From Crossiella sp. S99.2 (GTDB taxonomy: Bacteria; Actinomycetota; Actinomycetes; Mycobacteriales; Pseudonocardiaceae): a stretch of 64,000 nucleotides of DNA. Position numbers and translations under genes: made by a program. The notes under the pieces are model-generated. The model had not been told where the DNA came from. It searched no databases and saw only the letters and a program-made list of their open reading frames with translations. Shown piece after piece: positions 38,184-47,483 of the stretch. The stretch is taken from NCBI RefSeq assembly GCF_023094165.1, contig NZ_JALMDK010000002.1, forward strand, positions 447,541 through 511,540, in the 5' to 3' direction. Position 1 is the stretch's first letter; the number at the start of each line of letters is the position of its first letter.

Positions 38184-39109
38184 ACCCGCGCAGCGCCAGG
38201 GTGATCACCGCCTCCAACCGGGCCAGCAGCGGGGTCTACGCCGACCGCACCGGCCCGGTGATCGTGAGCTGGCTGCGCGAGCGCGGCTTCTGGGTGCCCG
38301 AGGCCGAGGTGGTGCCCGACGGCGATCCGGTGGGCCAGGCCCTGCGCAAGGCGGTCACCGAACGGGTCGACGTGGTGATCACCACCGGCGGCACCGGCAT
38401 CAGCCCCACCGACCGCACCCCGGAGGCCACCAGGTCGGTGCTCGACTACGAGGTGCCCGGCCTGGCGGACGCGATCCGGGCCGCCGGGCAGCCCGCGGTC
38501 CCCACAGCGGCTCTCTCGCGCGGGCTGGCCGGGGTGGCCGGTCGGACCCTCGTGGTGAACCTTCCGGGCTCCACGGGCGGTGTGCGGGACGGTCTGGGGG
38601 TGCTTGAGGGCGTGCTGGACCACGCGGTGAGCCAGCTTCGCGGCGGCGATCACACCCCCGGCGGGCTCCCGCAGGCGGGCCCGGCGGCCGCGGTGCTGCG
38701 CGCCGAGGTCACCGAGGACCCCGTTGACGTGGAGGAACACGCCCGCCTGGTGGCCCATCCGGCCGCGGGCGCGGTGGTCACCTTCGCCGGCGTGGTCCGC
38801 GACCACGACGAGGGCCGCGGCGTGACCGAGCTGGAGTACACCGGCCACCCCAGCGCGGCCGAGGTCATCGCCGAGGTCGCCGCGGAGATCGCGCTCCGGC
38901 ACCAGGGCATCAGGGCCATCGCGGTCAGCCACCGGATCGGCCAGCTCAAGATCGGCGACGCCGCGCTGGCCTGCGCCGTGGCCGGGGAACACCGCAGGGA
39001 GGCTTTCGCCGCCTGCGCCGACCTGGTCGACGAGGTCAAGCGCCGCCTGCCCATCTGGAAGCGCCAGCTCTTCACCGACGGCGCCGAGGAATGGGTCAAC
39101 TGCCCCTGA
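38162..39109 (+). CDS. Fused MogA/MoaB - MoaE protein
   Basis: A 315-residue fusion. Residues 1 to about 160 are a MogA/MoaB molybdopterin adenylyltransferase domain (TTGGTGISPTDRTPEA, NLPGSTGGV). After a Gly/Pro/Ala linker, residues about 178-315 are the MoaE large subunit of molybdopterin synthase (AVVTFAGVVRD, SHRIGQLKIGDAAL, WKRQLF). It therefore joins the sulfur-transfer and adenylation steps on one chain. In mycobacteria mog and moaE are separate neighbours. MoaD, the small subunit, is at 47.5 kb. ATG at 38162. Confidence 0.94.
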   Translation: MDETAAVNPRSARVITASNRASSGVYADRTGPVIVSWLRERGFWVPEAEVVPDGDPVGQALRKAVTERVDVVITTGGTGISPTDRTPEATRSVLDYEVPGLADAIRAAGQPAVPTAALSRGLAGVAGRTLVVNLPGSTGGVRDGLGVLEGVLDHAVSQLRGGDHTPGGLPQAGPAAAVLRAEVTEDPVDVEEHARLVAHPAAGAVVTFAGVVRDHDEGRGVTELEYTGHPSAAEVIAEVAAEIALRHQGIRAIAVSHRIGQLKIGDAALACAVAGEHRREAFAACADLVDEVKRRLPIWKRQLFTDGAEEWVNCP

Positions 39110-39114
39110 ACACA

Positions 39115-39157
39115 CGCGAAACCCCCGGTCGCCACGTGAACGACCGGGGGTTTCGCG
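39115..39157 (+). terminator. Bidirectional terminator (mog-moaE / rpfA)
   Basis: A 16-bp perfect stem CGCGAAACCCCCGGTC/GACCGGGGGTTTCGCG between convergent genes. Confidence 0.85.
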
Positions 39158-39182
39158 GAGCGTGCCTAGCGAGTCGCCAGAC

Positions 39183-39857
39183 TCACTTCACGTCGAGCTG
39201 CTGGCCCGGGAAGATCAGGTCAGCGTTCTTGACGATGTCCTTGTTGCGCTCGAACAGCGCCTTCCAGCCACCGTTCACCTGCAGCTTCTGCGCGATGGTG
39301 GACAGCGTGTCACCCGCGACGACGGTGTAGTCAGCACCGTTGCGCTCGGTGGCGACCGGAGCGGACTGGACCGGCGCGGCCGGCTTGATGACCGGCTTGG
39401 CCGCGGCAGGCTTGGGAGCGGCCTGCTTCTTCACGACCGGCTTAGTCGCGGCGGGCTTCGGGGCGGGCTTTGCGTTGCCGCCGCCACCACCGTGGCCAAC
39501 CTTCTTGCCGCAGGACGGCCACGGCTGGAGCTTGCGGGCCGCGTACAGGCGCTCGGCGACAGCGATCTGCTGCTCACGAGTGGCCTGGTGGGCGTACGGG
39601 GCGTACGCGCCGCCACCGTTGGAGAGCCAGGTGCCACGGTCGAACTGGAGGCCGCCGTAGAAGCCATTACCGGTGTTGACATTCCACCGGCCGCCGCTCT
39701 CGCACTTGGCCAGAGCGTCCCAGTTCACGCCACTCGCAGCGCTTGCGGTACCGGCCACTGCCATCGGGGCGGCAATGACGGCACCGGCCACGACAACGCG
39801 GGCCACGGTGCGGGTGATGTTGGACTGCTTGCGGTGCTTGCCTCGGTAAGAAGCCAT
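39183..39857 (-). CDS. rpfA: Secreted resuscitation-promoting-factor-like protein with LysM
   Basis: A 224-residue secreted cell-wall hydrolase. A long signal peptide (ends ASAA, about residue 41) is followed by the Rpf/transglycosylase-like domain (VNWDALAKCESGGRWNVNTG, GGLQFDRGTW), with the glutamate of CESGG as catalytic residue. Then come a Lys/Pro/Ala linker and a C-terminal LysM domain (YTVVAGDTLSTIAQKL) that binds peptidoglycan. ATG at 39857. The gene is preceded by a c-di-AMP riboswitch, as reported for rpf genes in actinobacteria, and holds the same place as mycobacterial rpfA. Confidence 0.93.
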   Translation of the reverse strand: MASYRGKHRKQSNITRTVARVVVAGAVIAAPMAVAGTASAASGVNWDALAKCESGGRWNVNTGNGFYGGLQFDRGTWLSNGGGAYAPYAHQATREQQIAVAERLYAARKLQPWPSCGKKVGHGGGGGNAKPAPKPAATKPVVKKQAAPKPAAAKPVIKPAAPVQSAPVATERNGADYTVVAGDTLSTIAQKLQVNGGWKALFERNKDIVKNADLIFPGQQLDVK

Positions 39858-39859
39858 GT

Positions 39860-39990
39860 CCCTCTCGCCAACCGCGCCTACGAGGTGAGCTGTCGGGTTC
39901 GAGCCGATGGAGCTGGCCCGGCCGGTTCGCACCGGCTTCACCCCAAGGACGCTGACTGCTCGCCCGGAAGTGGTTCCCCCGCCCCTGTCC
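39860..39990 (-). promoter_or_regulatory. ydaO-type c-di-AMP riboswitch
   Basis: Read on the minus strand before rpfA: GGGAACCAC, then TTGGGGTGAAGCC, then GAACCCGACAGCTCACC, TCGTAGGCG and GAGAGG, the ordered conserved blocks of the ydaO-yuaA class. Outer limits are approximate; the paired P1 stem may extend to about 40010. This class senses c-di-AMP and often switches cell-wall hydrolase genes off. Confidence 0.85.
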
Positions 39991-40010
39991 AGTTGAAGTT
40001 TCGCTCGGGG

Positions 40011-40252
40011 TTTGGTCGGGAACCCGCTTGGACAGGGCTTGGCGCTACAGGTTCCCGTCGTGCTGGCCGGTTCGGGGCCGACCGAGAAGCGACCGTACGT
40101 AACCCGGCAGGGGTCCGCCAAACCTTCTGGACTGTGACCGTAGTCACTGTAACGTTTGGCGAAGTTCTGCGATGTCGGGTGTCGCGCCAGGTCAGCCTGC
40201 CGTTACCGCGCCGTGTCCTTACCGAGATCAATCACCGTCGGTGAGGCGTGGC
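40011..40252. other. Spacer upstream of the riboswitch
   Basis: No gene is seen. It should contain the rpfA promoter (minus strand). A near-palindrome ACAGTGACTACGGTCACAGT (minus strand, about 40133-40152) could be an operator. A GGTGAG/CTCACC hairpin (40240-40257) covers the end of the next gene. Confidence 0.4.
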
Positions 40253-41119
40253 TCACCCCCTCGCGGCACCCGAGTGACCCCGTAGGAACGCGGCGAGCCC
40301 CGCAAGATCATCGGTATTGAGGTGATCCACCCCGGCCGCCGCCAGCTCCCGCCAGAGCGCCGCTCGGGCCGGCCCCGCCGCGTCCGGGGTCGCCCAGAAC
40401 CGGAGCCGCTGCCCGCTCGCGTGCACCCGCTGGACCAGTTCCCGCAGCTTGGCCCGCTCGGCGGCCGGCATCTCGCCCACGCCCTGCCAAGCGAACAACT
40501 TCGTCCAGTTGTCGGACACCAGCGGCGCCAGCTTCGGATCCGCGCCCGGCCCGAGGTCGTTCGGATCGGTGAGGCGTCCGTCATAGAAGGCCAGTCGATC
40601 CCGCTGACCAGCCATAACGGCCCGCGGACGGTCTCCGGAGATGACCGCGGTCACAGCCCCGCGCAGCACGAACCCGTGCAGGTACCGGCTGAACAACCAG
40701 GAGTACCGCGGCGACCGCAGCACCCGGTCCAGCTCTGCGTAGACCGCCACCCCGTTGGTCTTGATGTCCACCAGCAGCTGGAACAACCCAGGTCGCCCCG
40801 GATAAACGCGTCCGCCATTGGCCAATGCCCGCTTCCGTAGCGGCTCCAGGTACAGCGCCTGCAAGGTCCGCTCCGGCCGCAGGTCCCCAGGGTCGTGCCC
40901 GACCAGCAACGCCCCGTCCACCAGGTAGATGTCCGCCTCGACACTGGTGAACCCGTGGTCCAGCGCGTCCAGCAACGGCCGCCCGTGCTCGTAGTCGTTG
41001 TGCGCGTGCGCCTGGGTCAGGGGTTTGACCCGCCCCGCCGCCCCGGCCTGCGCCACCGATCCGCCCAGCAACCCGGCCACGGCGAGGAGCACCAGCACCG
41101 CCCGCAATCCGATCCGCAC
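40253..41119 (-). CDS. Secreted glycerophosphodiester phosphodiesterase-family protein
   Basis: A 288-residue exported protein with a signal peptide (about 1-30). AHAHNDYEHGRPLLDALDHGFTSVEADIYLV carries the HN...E-D metal/catalytic pattern of the GDPD/PI-PLC fold; LLVDIKTNG and the closing VDHLNTDDL agree. It would cleave glycerol-phosphodiesters outside the membrane, with the substrate unknown. GTG at 41119 has GGGAGG seven bases before. It is divergent from the first SARP gene. Confidence 0.85.
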   Translation of the reverse strand: MRIGLRAVLVLLAVAGLLGGSVAQAGAAGRVKPLTQAHAHNDYEHGRPLLDALDHGFTSVEADIYLVDGALLVGHDPGDLRPERTLQALYLEPLRKRALANGGRVYPGRPGLFQLLVDIKTNGVAVYAELDRVLRSPRYSWLFSRYLHGFVLRGAVTAVISGDRPRAVMAGQRDRLAFYDGRLTDPNDLGPGADPKLAPLVSDNWTKLFAWQGVGEMPAAERAKLRELVQRVHASGQRLRFWATPDAAGPARAALWRELAAAGVDHLNTDDLAGLAAFLRGHSGAARG

Positions 41120-41252
41120 ACGAACCTCCCGAGTGAGTGTGGGGCGGAAAGTAAAGCGGATGAACGACCTGCGGGTGAACGGGGACCGGCCGGTTGATTG
41201 CCGTGCCCGGGACATCCGGCCGTGCGACCATCGGCCGGGGTCAGGGGGGCTG

Positions 41253-44200
41253 ATGGGACCGGAGATCGAGTTTCGGGTGCTCGGACCGCTGGAGGTCCGG
41301 GTCGGCGGCGTGGCGCTGGTGATCGGCGCCGCCAAGCAGCGGGTGCTGCTGGCCGCGTTGCTGTTGCAGGCGGGCGATGAGGTCCGGTTCGAGGAGCTGA
41401 CCGGCACGCTGTGGGAGTCCGCGCCGCCGGCCAGCCCGCGTGCCGCGCTCCATACCTATGTGCGCCGCCTGCGCCAGGCCCTGCCCGGACCGGACCTGAT
41501 CAACACCACCGAACACGGCTACCGGGTCGACCTGGCCCCGGAACAGCTCGATTTGTTCCGGCTGCGGAGCCTGATCACCGGCGCCGAACGGGCCCGCGCC
41601 GCCGAGGACGCCGACTCCGAGCGCGCCTGCCTGGCCGAGGCCCTGGACCTGTGGCGCGGCCCGGTCCTGGTGGACATCCCGTCGGAACCGTTGCGCCAGA
41701 CCGACGCGGCCCGGCTGAGTGAGCAGCGCCTGGTGCTGCTGGAACGCCGGATCGAACTGGACCTGGACCTGGGCAGGCACCGTGAGTTGGTCGGCGAGCT
41801 GACCGAGCTGACCACCCGGCACCCGCTCCGCGAACGCTTCTGGGAACAGCTGCTGCTCGCCCAGGTCCGCGGCGGCAGGCAGGCCGAGGCCCTGCGTGCC
41901 TTCGGCCGGATCAGCTCGCTGCTGAAGGCGGAACTGGGAGTGCGGCCCGGCGCCGCGCTGCGCGCCCTGCACGAGGCGATCCTGCGCGCGGACACCTCTC
42001 TTTATAGGCGCGCGCAACGCAAGCCCGTGCCGCCCGGCCCGGTGCCCGCCCAGCTCCCGGCCGACATCCCCGACTTCATCGGCCGGGCCGCCCTGACCGA
42101 ACAGATCGGCGAGGCCCTCACCGGCTCCGGCCTGGTCGCCCTGTCCGGCCCGCCGGGCGCGGGCAAGACCGCACTGGCCGTGCACACCGGGCACCGCCTG
42201 CGGGAGCATTTCCCGGACGGCCAGCTGCACGTGAACCTGCGCGGCTACGCCCCCGAACCCGCGCTTGCCCCCGAGCAGATCCTGGCCAGGTTCCTGCGCG
42301 CACTGGGCGTCCGGCCGGAACAGGTGCCGATCCGGGTCGAGGCGCAGACCGCGATGTACCGCCGCCTGCTGGCCGACCGCCGGGTCCTGGTGCTGCTGGA
42401 CAACGCGGCCGACCCGGCCCAGATCGCCCCACTGCTGCCCGAGTCCCCTGGCTGCGCGGTGCTGGTGACCAGCCGGACCGAGTTCCCGCACTCGATCCCG
42501 GTCGGCATGCTCGACCCCGCCGAATCGGTGGACCTGCTGAGCAGCATCCTGGGTCCGGCGGCGGTGCGGGCCGAACCGGAGTCGGTGGCGGCACTGGCGG
42601 ACACCTGCGCCCACCTGCCGCTGGCCCTGCGGGTGGCCGCGGCGAACCTGCTCGGCCACCAGGTCGGCGACTACCTCGACCAGCTGCGCCAGGGAGACCG
42701 GCTGGCCAAACTCGCGGTCGATGGCGATGCCGCGGCCGCGGTTCGCCTGACCTTCGACCTGTCCTACACGGAACTGGCCCCGGACAGGCAGTACGCCTTC
42801 CGCACCCTCGCCCTGGCCCCCGGCACCGACCTGAGTCTCCGGGCCGCCGCAGTCATGCTCGACTGGCCCATCGACCAGGCTCGTGAGGTCCTCACCAACC
42901 TGGTCACCGTGAGCCTGCTCCAGACAACCAGTCTGGACCGCTACGGCTACCACGACCTGATCCGCCTGTACGCCAGGCAAAAGGCCGGTCCTGACGGAAC
43001 CGAGGTGGCCCGGCTCGACGACTACATCCTCGGGGCCGCCCATGACGCGGCGGAGCTGATCATGCCGGAGCCGTTGTCCGCGGAACTTGACCGGCCGGGG
43101 GCACGCGGGATCGAGCAGTTCGAGGACCTCGAGCAGGCATTGGCCTGGCTGGACACCGAACGCGGCCTGATCCTCGCGATCATCCAGGCGGCCGGCGAGT
43201 CCGATCGCCCGTGGGTCTCGTGGTCCTTGGCACGGGCACTGCGGAACTACTTCTACTTCTACGACCATCGCGCCGAGTGGCTCATCGCGGCGGAGGCGGC
43301 ACTGCGCGCCGCCGAACACAGTGGCAACACCTTGATGGTCGCGTCCATGTCGGACGGTGTCGGCACCGCGTTCTGGAGTGTCGGCGACTACGAACGGGCC
43401 CGGCAGTCCTATGGCCGGGCGCAGGAGCTGCTCGGTTCCGCCGCGGCGGGGGGAGAGGTACTGGCCGGGATCCGGTTGCACATCGGGATCGTGGCCCTGG
43501 AGACGGGCCACGCGCGCGAGGCGGAATCCGCGGCCGCACTGGCGCTGGCCCATTGGCGGGATGCCGGGTCGGCCAAGCAGATCGCCCAGGCCCTGGTGAA
43601 CCTCGGCACGGCCAAGGGCCGGAGCGGAGACCTCGGCCAGGCCCGGCGACTGATGCTGGAGGCAATCAAGTTGTGCCGCCGGATCGAGTCTCGCTTCGGC
43701 GAGGGGCTGTGCGCGACGAACCTGACCTATACCTGCCTGGTCGCCGGTGACTACGCCGTCGCATTGGACTGGAGTGGGCGGGCCTTGGCGATCAACGCGG
43801 AACTGGGGCGAACCGAACCCGACTGCTTCGAGCACCTGGCGACGATCCACTGTGCGCTCGGTCGGCTGGACGAGGCCGCTGCCCTGGCGGCCCGAGCGCG
43901 TCAGACCGCCCAGGAGTCCGGTGACCGGCGGGCGGAGATCGACGCCATGATCACGACCGGGCAGATCCACCTGCGCGCCGGGAGGACCAGCGAGGCATTG
44001 GAGGCGTGCACTGAGGCATTCCGTCAGTCCACCCTGATTGGCTATGGCTTCGGCGAGATCGAGGCGATGGTGGCGATGAGCGCCGCACTCCACTATCTGG
44101 GACGGCCAGGGGAGGCTGTGGACTATGCGGGGCGGGCGCTGATGCTCTCCTCCCGGCACGGCCTCACCCTGGAGTCGGGGCACGCGTTGACCGCGATGGC

Positions 44201-44465
44201 CGAGGCCCGGTTGGCCGAGGGGCTCGCCGAGGAGGCCGGGGAACTCGTGCGGCGGGCCCTCGACACGCTGGATGGCACCGGCCACCGCCCCGGTGTGGCT
44301 GCCGCGCGGGTGCTGGCCGGACATGTCCGCCACCGGCTCGGTGAACTGGACTCGGCGCGGCAGGAGTGGGAGACCGCGCTGGAGCTGTTCGTCGACATGG
44401 GGGTGCCTGACGCCGAGAATGTCCGGGGGCTGCTGCTCACGGCGAGGGACGGCGATGCGGGCTGA
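41253..44465 (+). CDS. AfsR/SARP-family regulator with NB-ARC and TPR (copy 1)
   Basis: A 1070-residue regulator. Winged-helix DNA-binding domain (FRVLGPLEVRVGG, VLLAALLLQAGDEV, about 1-95), bacterial transcriptional activation domain (to about 245), NB-ARC ATPase (P-loop GPPGAGKTAL near 300, VLLDNAAD, LPLALRVAAANL), then TPR repeats from about 680. ATG at 41253. SARPs bind direct repeats and activate secondary-metabolism genes in Streptomyces, but no biosynthetic cluster is visible here. Its stop overlaps the next SARP gene by 11 bp. Confidence 0.92.
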   Translation: MGPEIEFRVLGPLEVRVGGVALVIGAAKQRVLLAALLLQAGDEVRFEELTGTLWESAPPASPRAALHTYVRRLRQALPGPDLINTTEHGYRVDLAPEQLDLFRLRSLITGAERARAAEDADSERACLAEALDLWRGPVLVDIPSEPLRQTDAARLSEQRLVLLERRIELDLDLGRHRELVGELTELTTRHPLRERFWEQLLLAQVRGGRQAEALRAFGRISSLLKAELGVRPGAALRALHEAILRADTSLYRRAQRKPVPPGPVPAQLPADIPDFIGRAALTEQIGEALTGSGLVALSGPPGAGKTALAVHTGHRLREHFPDGQLHVNLRGYAPEPALAPEQILARFLRALGVRPEQVPIRVEAQTAMYRRLLADRRVLVLLDNAADPAQIAPLLPESPGCAVLVTSRTEFPHSIPVGMLDPAESVDLLSSILGPAAVRAEPESVAALADTCAHLPLALRVAAANLLGHQVGDYLDQLRQGDRLAKLAVDGDAAAAVRLTFDLSYTELAPDRQYAFRTLALAPGTDLSLRAAAVMLDWPIDQAREVLTNLVTVSLLQTTSLDRYGYHDLIRLYARQKAGPDGTEVARLDDYILGAAHDAAELIMPEPLSAELDRPGARGIEQFEDLEQALAWLDTERGLILAIIQAAGESDRPWVSWSLARALRNYFYFYDHRAEWLIAAEAALRAAEHSGNTLMVASMSDGVGTAFWSVGDYERARQSYGRAQELLGSAAAGGEVLAGIRLHIGIVALETGHAREAESAAALALAHWRDAGSAKQIAQALVNLGTAKGRSGDLGQARRLMLEAIKLCRRIESRFGEGLCATNLTYTCLVAGDYAVALDWSGRALAINAELGRTEPDCFEHLATIHCALGRLDEAAALAARARQTAQESGDRRAEIDAMITTGQIHLRAGRTSEALEACTEAFRQSTLIGYGFGEIEAMVAMSAALHYLGRPGEAVDYAGRALMLSSRHGLTLESGHALTAMAEARLAEGLAEEAGELVRRALDTLDGTGHRPGVAAARVLAGHVRHRLGELDSARQEWETALELFVDMGVPDAENVRGLLLTARDGDAG

Positions 44466-47439
44466 GACGGAGTTTCGCGTGCTCGGGCCGTTGGAGGTGC
44501 GGGTGCGTCAGGCGGCGGTGCCGATTGGGGCGGCCAAGCATCGGGTGTTGCTGGCAAGTTTGTTGTTGCATGCCAATGAGCCGGTCAGTGCCGACGAGCT
44601 GATCGGGAACCTCTGGGACGGGCCGACGCCGGTGCGGCCGCGGGGGTCTTTGCACACCTATGTCACCCGGGTGCGGCAGATGCTGGGGGATCCGGGGCGG
44701 TTGCGGACCACTGGGCACGGTTATCTGCTGGATGTGGAGCCGGAGCAGTTGGATCTGTTCCGGTTCCGGCGGTTGGTGCGGCGGGCCGAGCAGTCGCGGG
44801 CGGCGGGGGATGTGGCCGCGGAGGCGATGTTGCTGGGGGAGGCTGTGGGGCTGGTGCGGGGGCCGGTGCTGGCGGATGTGCCGTCGGCGGCGTTGCACCG
44901 CAGTGAGGTCGCGTTGCTGACCGAGGCCCGGCTGGCGTTGCTGGAGCGGTGGATCGAGGTGGCGCTGGAGCTGGGGCGGCATGGCGAGGTGATCAGTCGG
45001 TTGATCGCGCTGACCGCCGAGCATCCGTTGCGGGAGCGGTTCGCGGAGTTGTTGATGCTGGCCCGCTATCGGGACGGGCGGCAGGCCGAGGCGCTGGCGG
45101 GATATCAGCAGACCGCGCTGGTGTTGCGGCGGGAGCTGGGGGCGGGGCCGGGGCCGGGGTTGCGGCGGATGCAGGAAGCGGTGTTGCGGGCTGATCCGTG
45201 GTTGCGGGCGCCGGTGGCGCCGGTGGTCCGGTCCGCGCGGGTGCCCGCCGAGCTGCCCGCGGTGGTGGGGGACTTCGTCGGGCGGGCCGAGTTGGTGGCG
45301 GAGTTGGGGTCGCTGCTGGGGTCTGGCGCGGTGGTGGCGGTGAGTGGGGCGCCGGGGGTGGGGAAGACGGCGCTGGCGGTGCGGGTGGGGCATCGGGTGC
45401 GGGATCGGTTTTCGGATGGGCAGCTTTTTGCCAATCTGCGGGGGTATTCGGCGGAGCCGGCGGCGACGGCTGGGCAGGTGCTGACCCGGTTCCTGCGCGG
45501 GCTGGGGGTGGCGCCGGAGGACGTGCCTTCGGCGGTGGACGAGCAGTCGGCGTTGTACCGGCGGTTGCTGGCCGGGCGGCGGGTGCTGGTGGTGCTGGAC
45601 AACGTGGCCGAGGTGGATCAGCTGGCGGTGTTGTTGCCGGGGGATCCGGGGTGTGGGGTGTTGATCACCAGTCGGCGCGGGTTGCCGGAGCGGCTGGGGG
45701 AACAGCCGGTGCGGCGGATCGCGCTGGGGTCGCTGGCCGAGGACGAGTCGGTGGAGTTGTTGCGGCGGGTGCTCGGGACCGATGACGCGGCGCTGGGCGA
45801 GCTGGCGGCGGTGTGCGCGCGGTTGCCGTTGGCGTTGCGGGTGGCGGCGGCCAACCTGGCCGCGCAGCCCGCGCCGGATGTGGCCGGGTACGTCGGGTTG
45901 TTGCGGGCCGGGAACCGGTTGGCGGAGCTGGCCATCGACGGGGACGGGGCGACCGCGGTGCACAGCGCGTTCGACTCCTCCTACCGGGCACTGGAACCGG
46001 CCGCGCGGACCGTGTTCCGGCGGCTCGCGCTGGTGCCGGGGGCGGATTTCACCGCGGCAGCGGCCGCCGCGCTGGTGGCGGGGGAGCCGGCGGCGGAGCT
46101 GGCGGGGCTGGCCGGGATGAGTTTGCTGGAGTCTGCTGCGGCGGATCGGTTCGCTTTTCATGACCTGATCCGGCTTTATGCCAGGGAACGGGCCGAGGCG
46201 GAGGAGCCTGCGGGGGAGCGGGCGGCGGCGCTGGGGCGGTTGTACGAGTACTACCTGGCCACCACCCGGCAGGCCGTCGCGTTGATCACGCCGGATGTGC
46301 CGTTGCCCGCGGCCCCTGACCTGCCGCCCGCGCCGCCGTTCGCCGCGCGGGCCGCGGCGGTGGCCTGGCTGGACGCGGAGTTGCCGAACCTGGTCGCCGC
46401 GGTGCGGGCGGCGCCGGGACTGGGGCTGCACCAGCGGTCCTGGCCGTTGGTGCGGGTGCTGGGCGGCTACTTCTACTTCCGGCTGCACCGCACCGAGTGG
46501 ATCGAGGCGGCTCGGGTGGCGCTGGCCGCGGCACGGGAGGTCGGGGACCTGGCGATGGTGGGCGCGATGCTGGACAGCGTGGGCACCGCGCTGTGGGGGC
46601 TGGGCGATTTCGAGCAGGCGCTGCGGTACCACCGCGAGGCCATCGAGACCCTGGCGCACACCGATGCCGCGCCCGAGGTCGAATCGGACGCGTTGCTGCA
46701 CCTGGGCATCGTCTACATGGAGATGGGCAGGCTGGCCGCGGCCGCCGACTGCTACCAGCGGGTGCTGCACCGGCACCGGCCCGAGGGCGGCAACCGGGCC
46801 AAGGTGCTGCTCAACCTGGCCGCGGTGCGGATGTACGGCGGTGATCTGGCGGCCGGGCTGGCGCTGGCGCACGAGGCGCTGGAGATCTGCCAGGAACAGG
46901 GCATCGCCTTCGGGGAGGCGCTCTGCCTGGGCAATCTGGCGGTGGCCGAACGGCTGCGCGGCAACCCGGTGCTGGCGATCAACCTGGCCCGCCGGTCCCG
47001 GGAGATCTACCAGGCCCTCGGCCAGGACAACGCCGACCCGGTGGACGCCCTGGCCGCCGCGCTGCTCGCCGCCGACCGGGCCGAGGAGGCGCTGCCGCTG
47101 GCCGAGCAGGCCTGCGCGCTGGCCGCCACCATGCACGATCGCCGGGCCGAGGCCGACGCCTACAACACCCGCGCCGCCTGCTGTGCCGCACTGGACCGGC
47201 CGCGGGAGGCCGAGTTGCACCACACCGAGGCGCTGCGCATCGCCACCCTGGCCGGGTACCTGCTGGGCGAGATCAACGCGCTGGCCGGGCAGGGCACCGT
47301 GTACGCCGGGCTGGGGCGGCTGCACCAGGCCAGGGACCGGTTGCGCGGTGCGGCGGCGGCCGCGGCCCGCGGCGGGTTCCGGCTGGAGGAAGATCGGGTC
47401 CGCGGACTGCTCGCCGAGCTTCCCGATACCTCTATATAG
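44455..47439 (+). CDS. AfsR/SARP-family regulator with NB-ARC and TPR (copy 2)
   Basis: A 994-residue paralogue of the upstream gene with the same order: DNA-binding FRVLGPLEVRVRQ, activation domain, P-loop GAPGVGKTAL near 298, VVLDNVAE, and C-terminal TPRs from about 650. ATG at 44455 lies within the end of the first gene, so the two are co-expressed. Codon use changes along the gene: up to about 46.3 kb third positions favour G (TTG, GGG, CGG, GTG), while later they favour C as elsewhere in the window. A small hairpin (47428-47445) overlaps the stop. Confidence 0.92.
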   Translation: MRAETEFRVLGPLEVRVRQAAVPIGAAKHRVLLASLLLHANEPVSADELIGNLWDGPTPVRPRGSLHTYVTRVRQMLGDPGRLRTTGHGYLLDVEPEQLDLFRFRRLVRRAEQSRAAGDVAAEAMLLGEAVGLVRGPVLADVPSAALHRSEVALLTEARLALLERWIEVALELGRHGEVISRLIALTAEHPLRERFAELLMLARYRDGRQAEALAGYQQTALVLRRELGAGPGPGLRRMQEAVLRADPWLRAPVAPVVRSARVPAELPAVVGDFVGRAELVAELGSLLGSGAVVAVSGAPGVGKTALAVRVGHRVRDRFSDGQLFANLRGYSAEPAATAGQVLTRFLRGLGVAPEDVPSAVDEQSALYRRLLAGRRVLVVLDNVAEVDQLAVLLPGDPGCGVLITSRRGLPERLGEQPVRRIALGSLAEDESVELLRRVLGTDDAALGELAAVCARLPLALRVAAANLAAQPAPDVAGYVGLLRAGNRLAELAIDGDGATAVHSAFDSSYRALEPAARTVFRRLALVPGADFTAAAAAALVAGEPAAELAGLAGMSLLESAAADRFAFHDLIRLYARERAEAEEPAGERAAALGRLYEYYLATTRQAVALITPDVPLPAAPDLPPAPPFAARAAAVAWLDAELPNLVAAVRAAPGLGLHQRSWPLVRVLGGYFYFRLHRTEWIEAARVALAAAREVGDLAMVGAMLDSVGTALWGLGDFEQALRYHREAIETLAHTDAAPEVESDALLHLGIVYMEMGRLAAAADCYQRVLHRHRPEGGNRAKVLLNLAAVRMYGGDLAAGLALAHEALEICQEQGIAFGEALCLGNLAVAERLRGNPVLAINLARRSREIYQALGQDNADPVDALAAALLAADRAEEALPLAEQACALAATMHDRRAEADAYNTRAACCAALDRPREAELHHTEALRIATLAGYLLGEINALAGQGTVYAGLGRLHQARDRLRGAAAAAARGGFRLEEDRVRGLLAELPDTSI

Positions 47440-47468
47440 AGAGGTGTGTCAGCCGCCGGTATCCATGG

Positions 47469-47483
47469 GGCGGCTCAGCCGCC
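47469..47483 (-). terminator. Stop-codon-centred hairpin (moaD)
   Basis: GGCGGCT-n-AGCCGCC, a 7-bp stem with the moaD TGA at its centre on the minus strand. Confidence 0.4.

Noticed and set aside
39895..39915. T-loop-like GGTTCGAG suggesting a tRNA
   Set aside because: No cloverleaf can be built; the sequence belongs to the ydaO riboswitch on the other strand.
41241..44333. 1030-codon minus-strand frame opposite the first SARP gene
   Set aside because: No domain; exact shadow of a confident gene.
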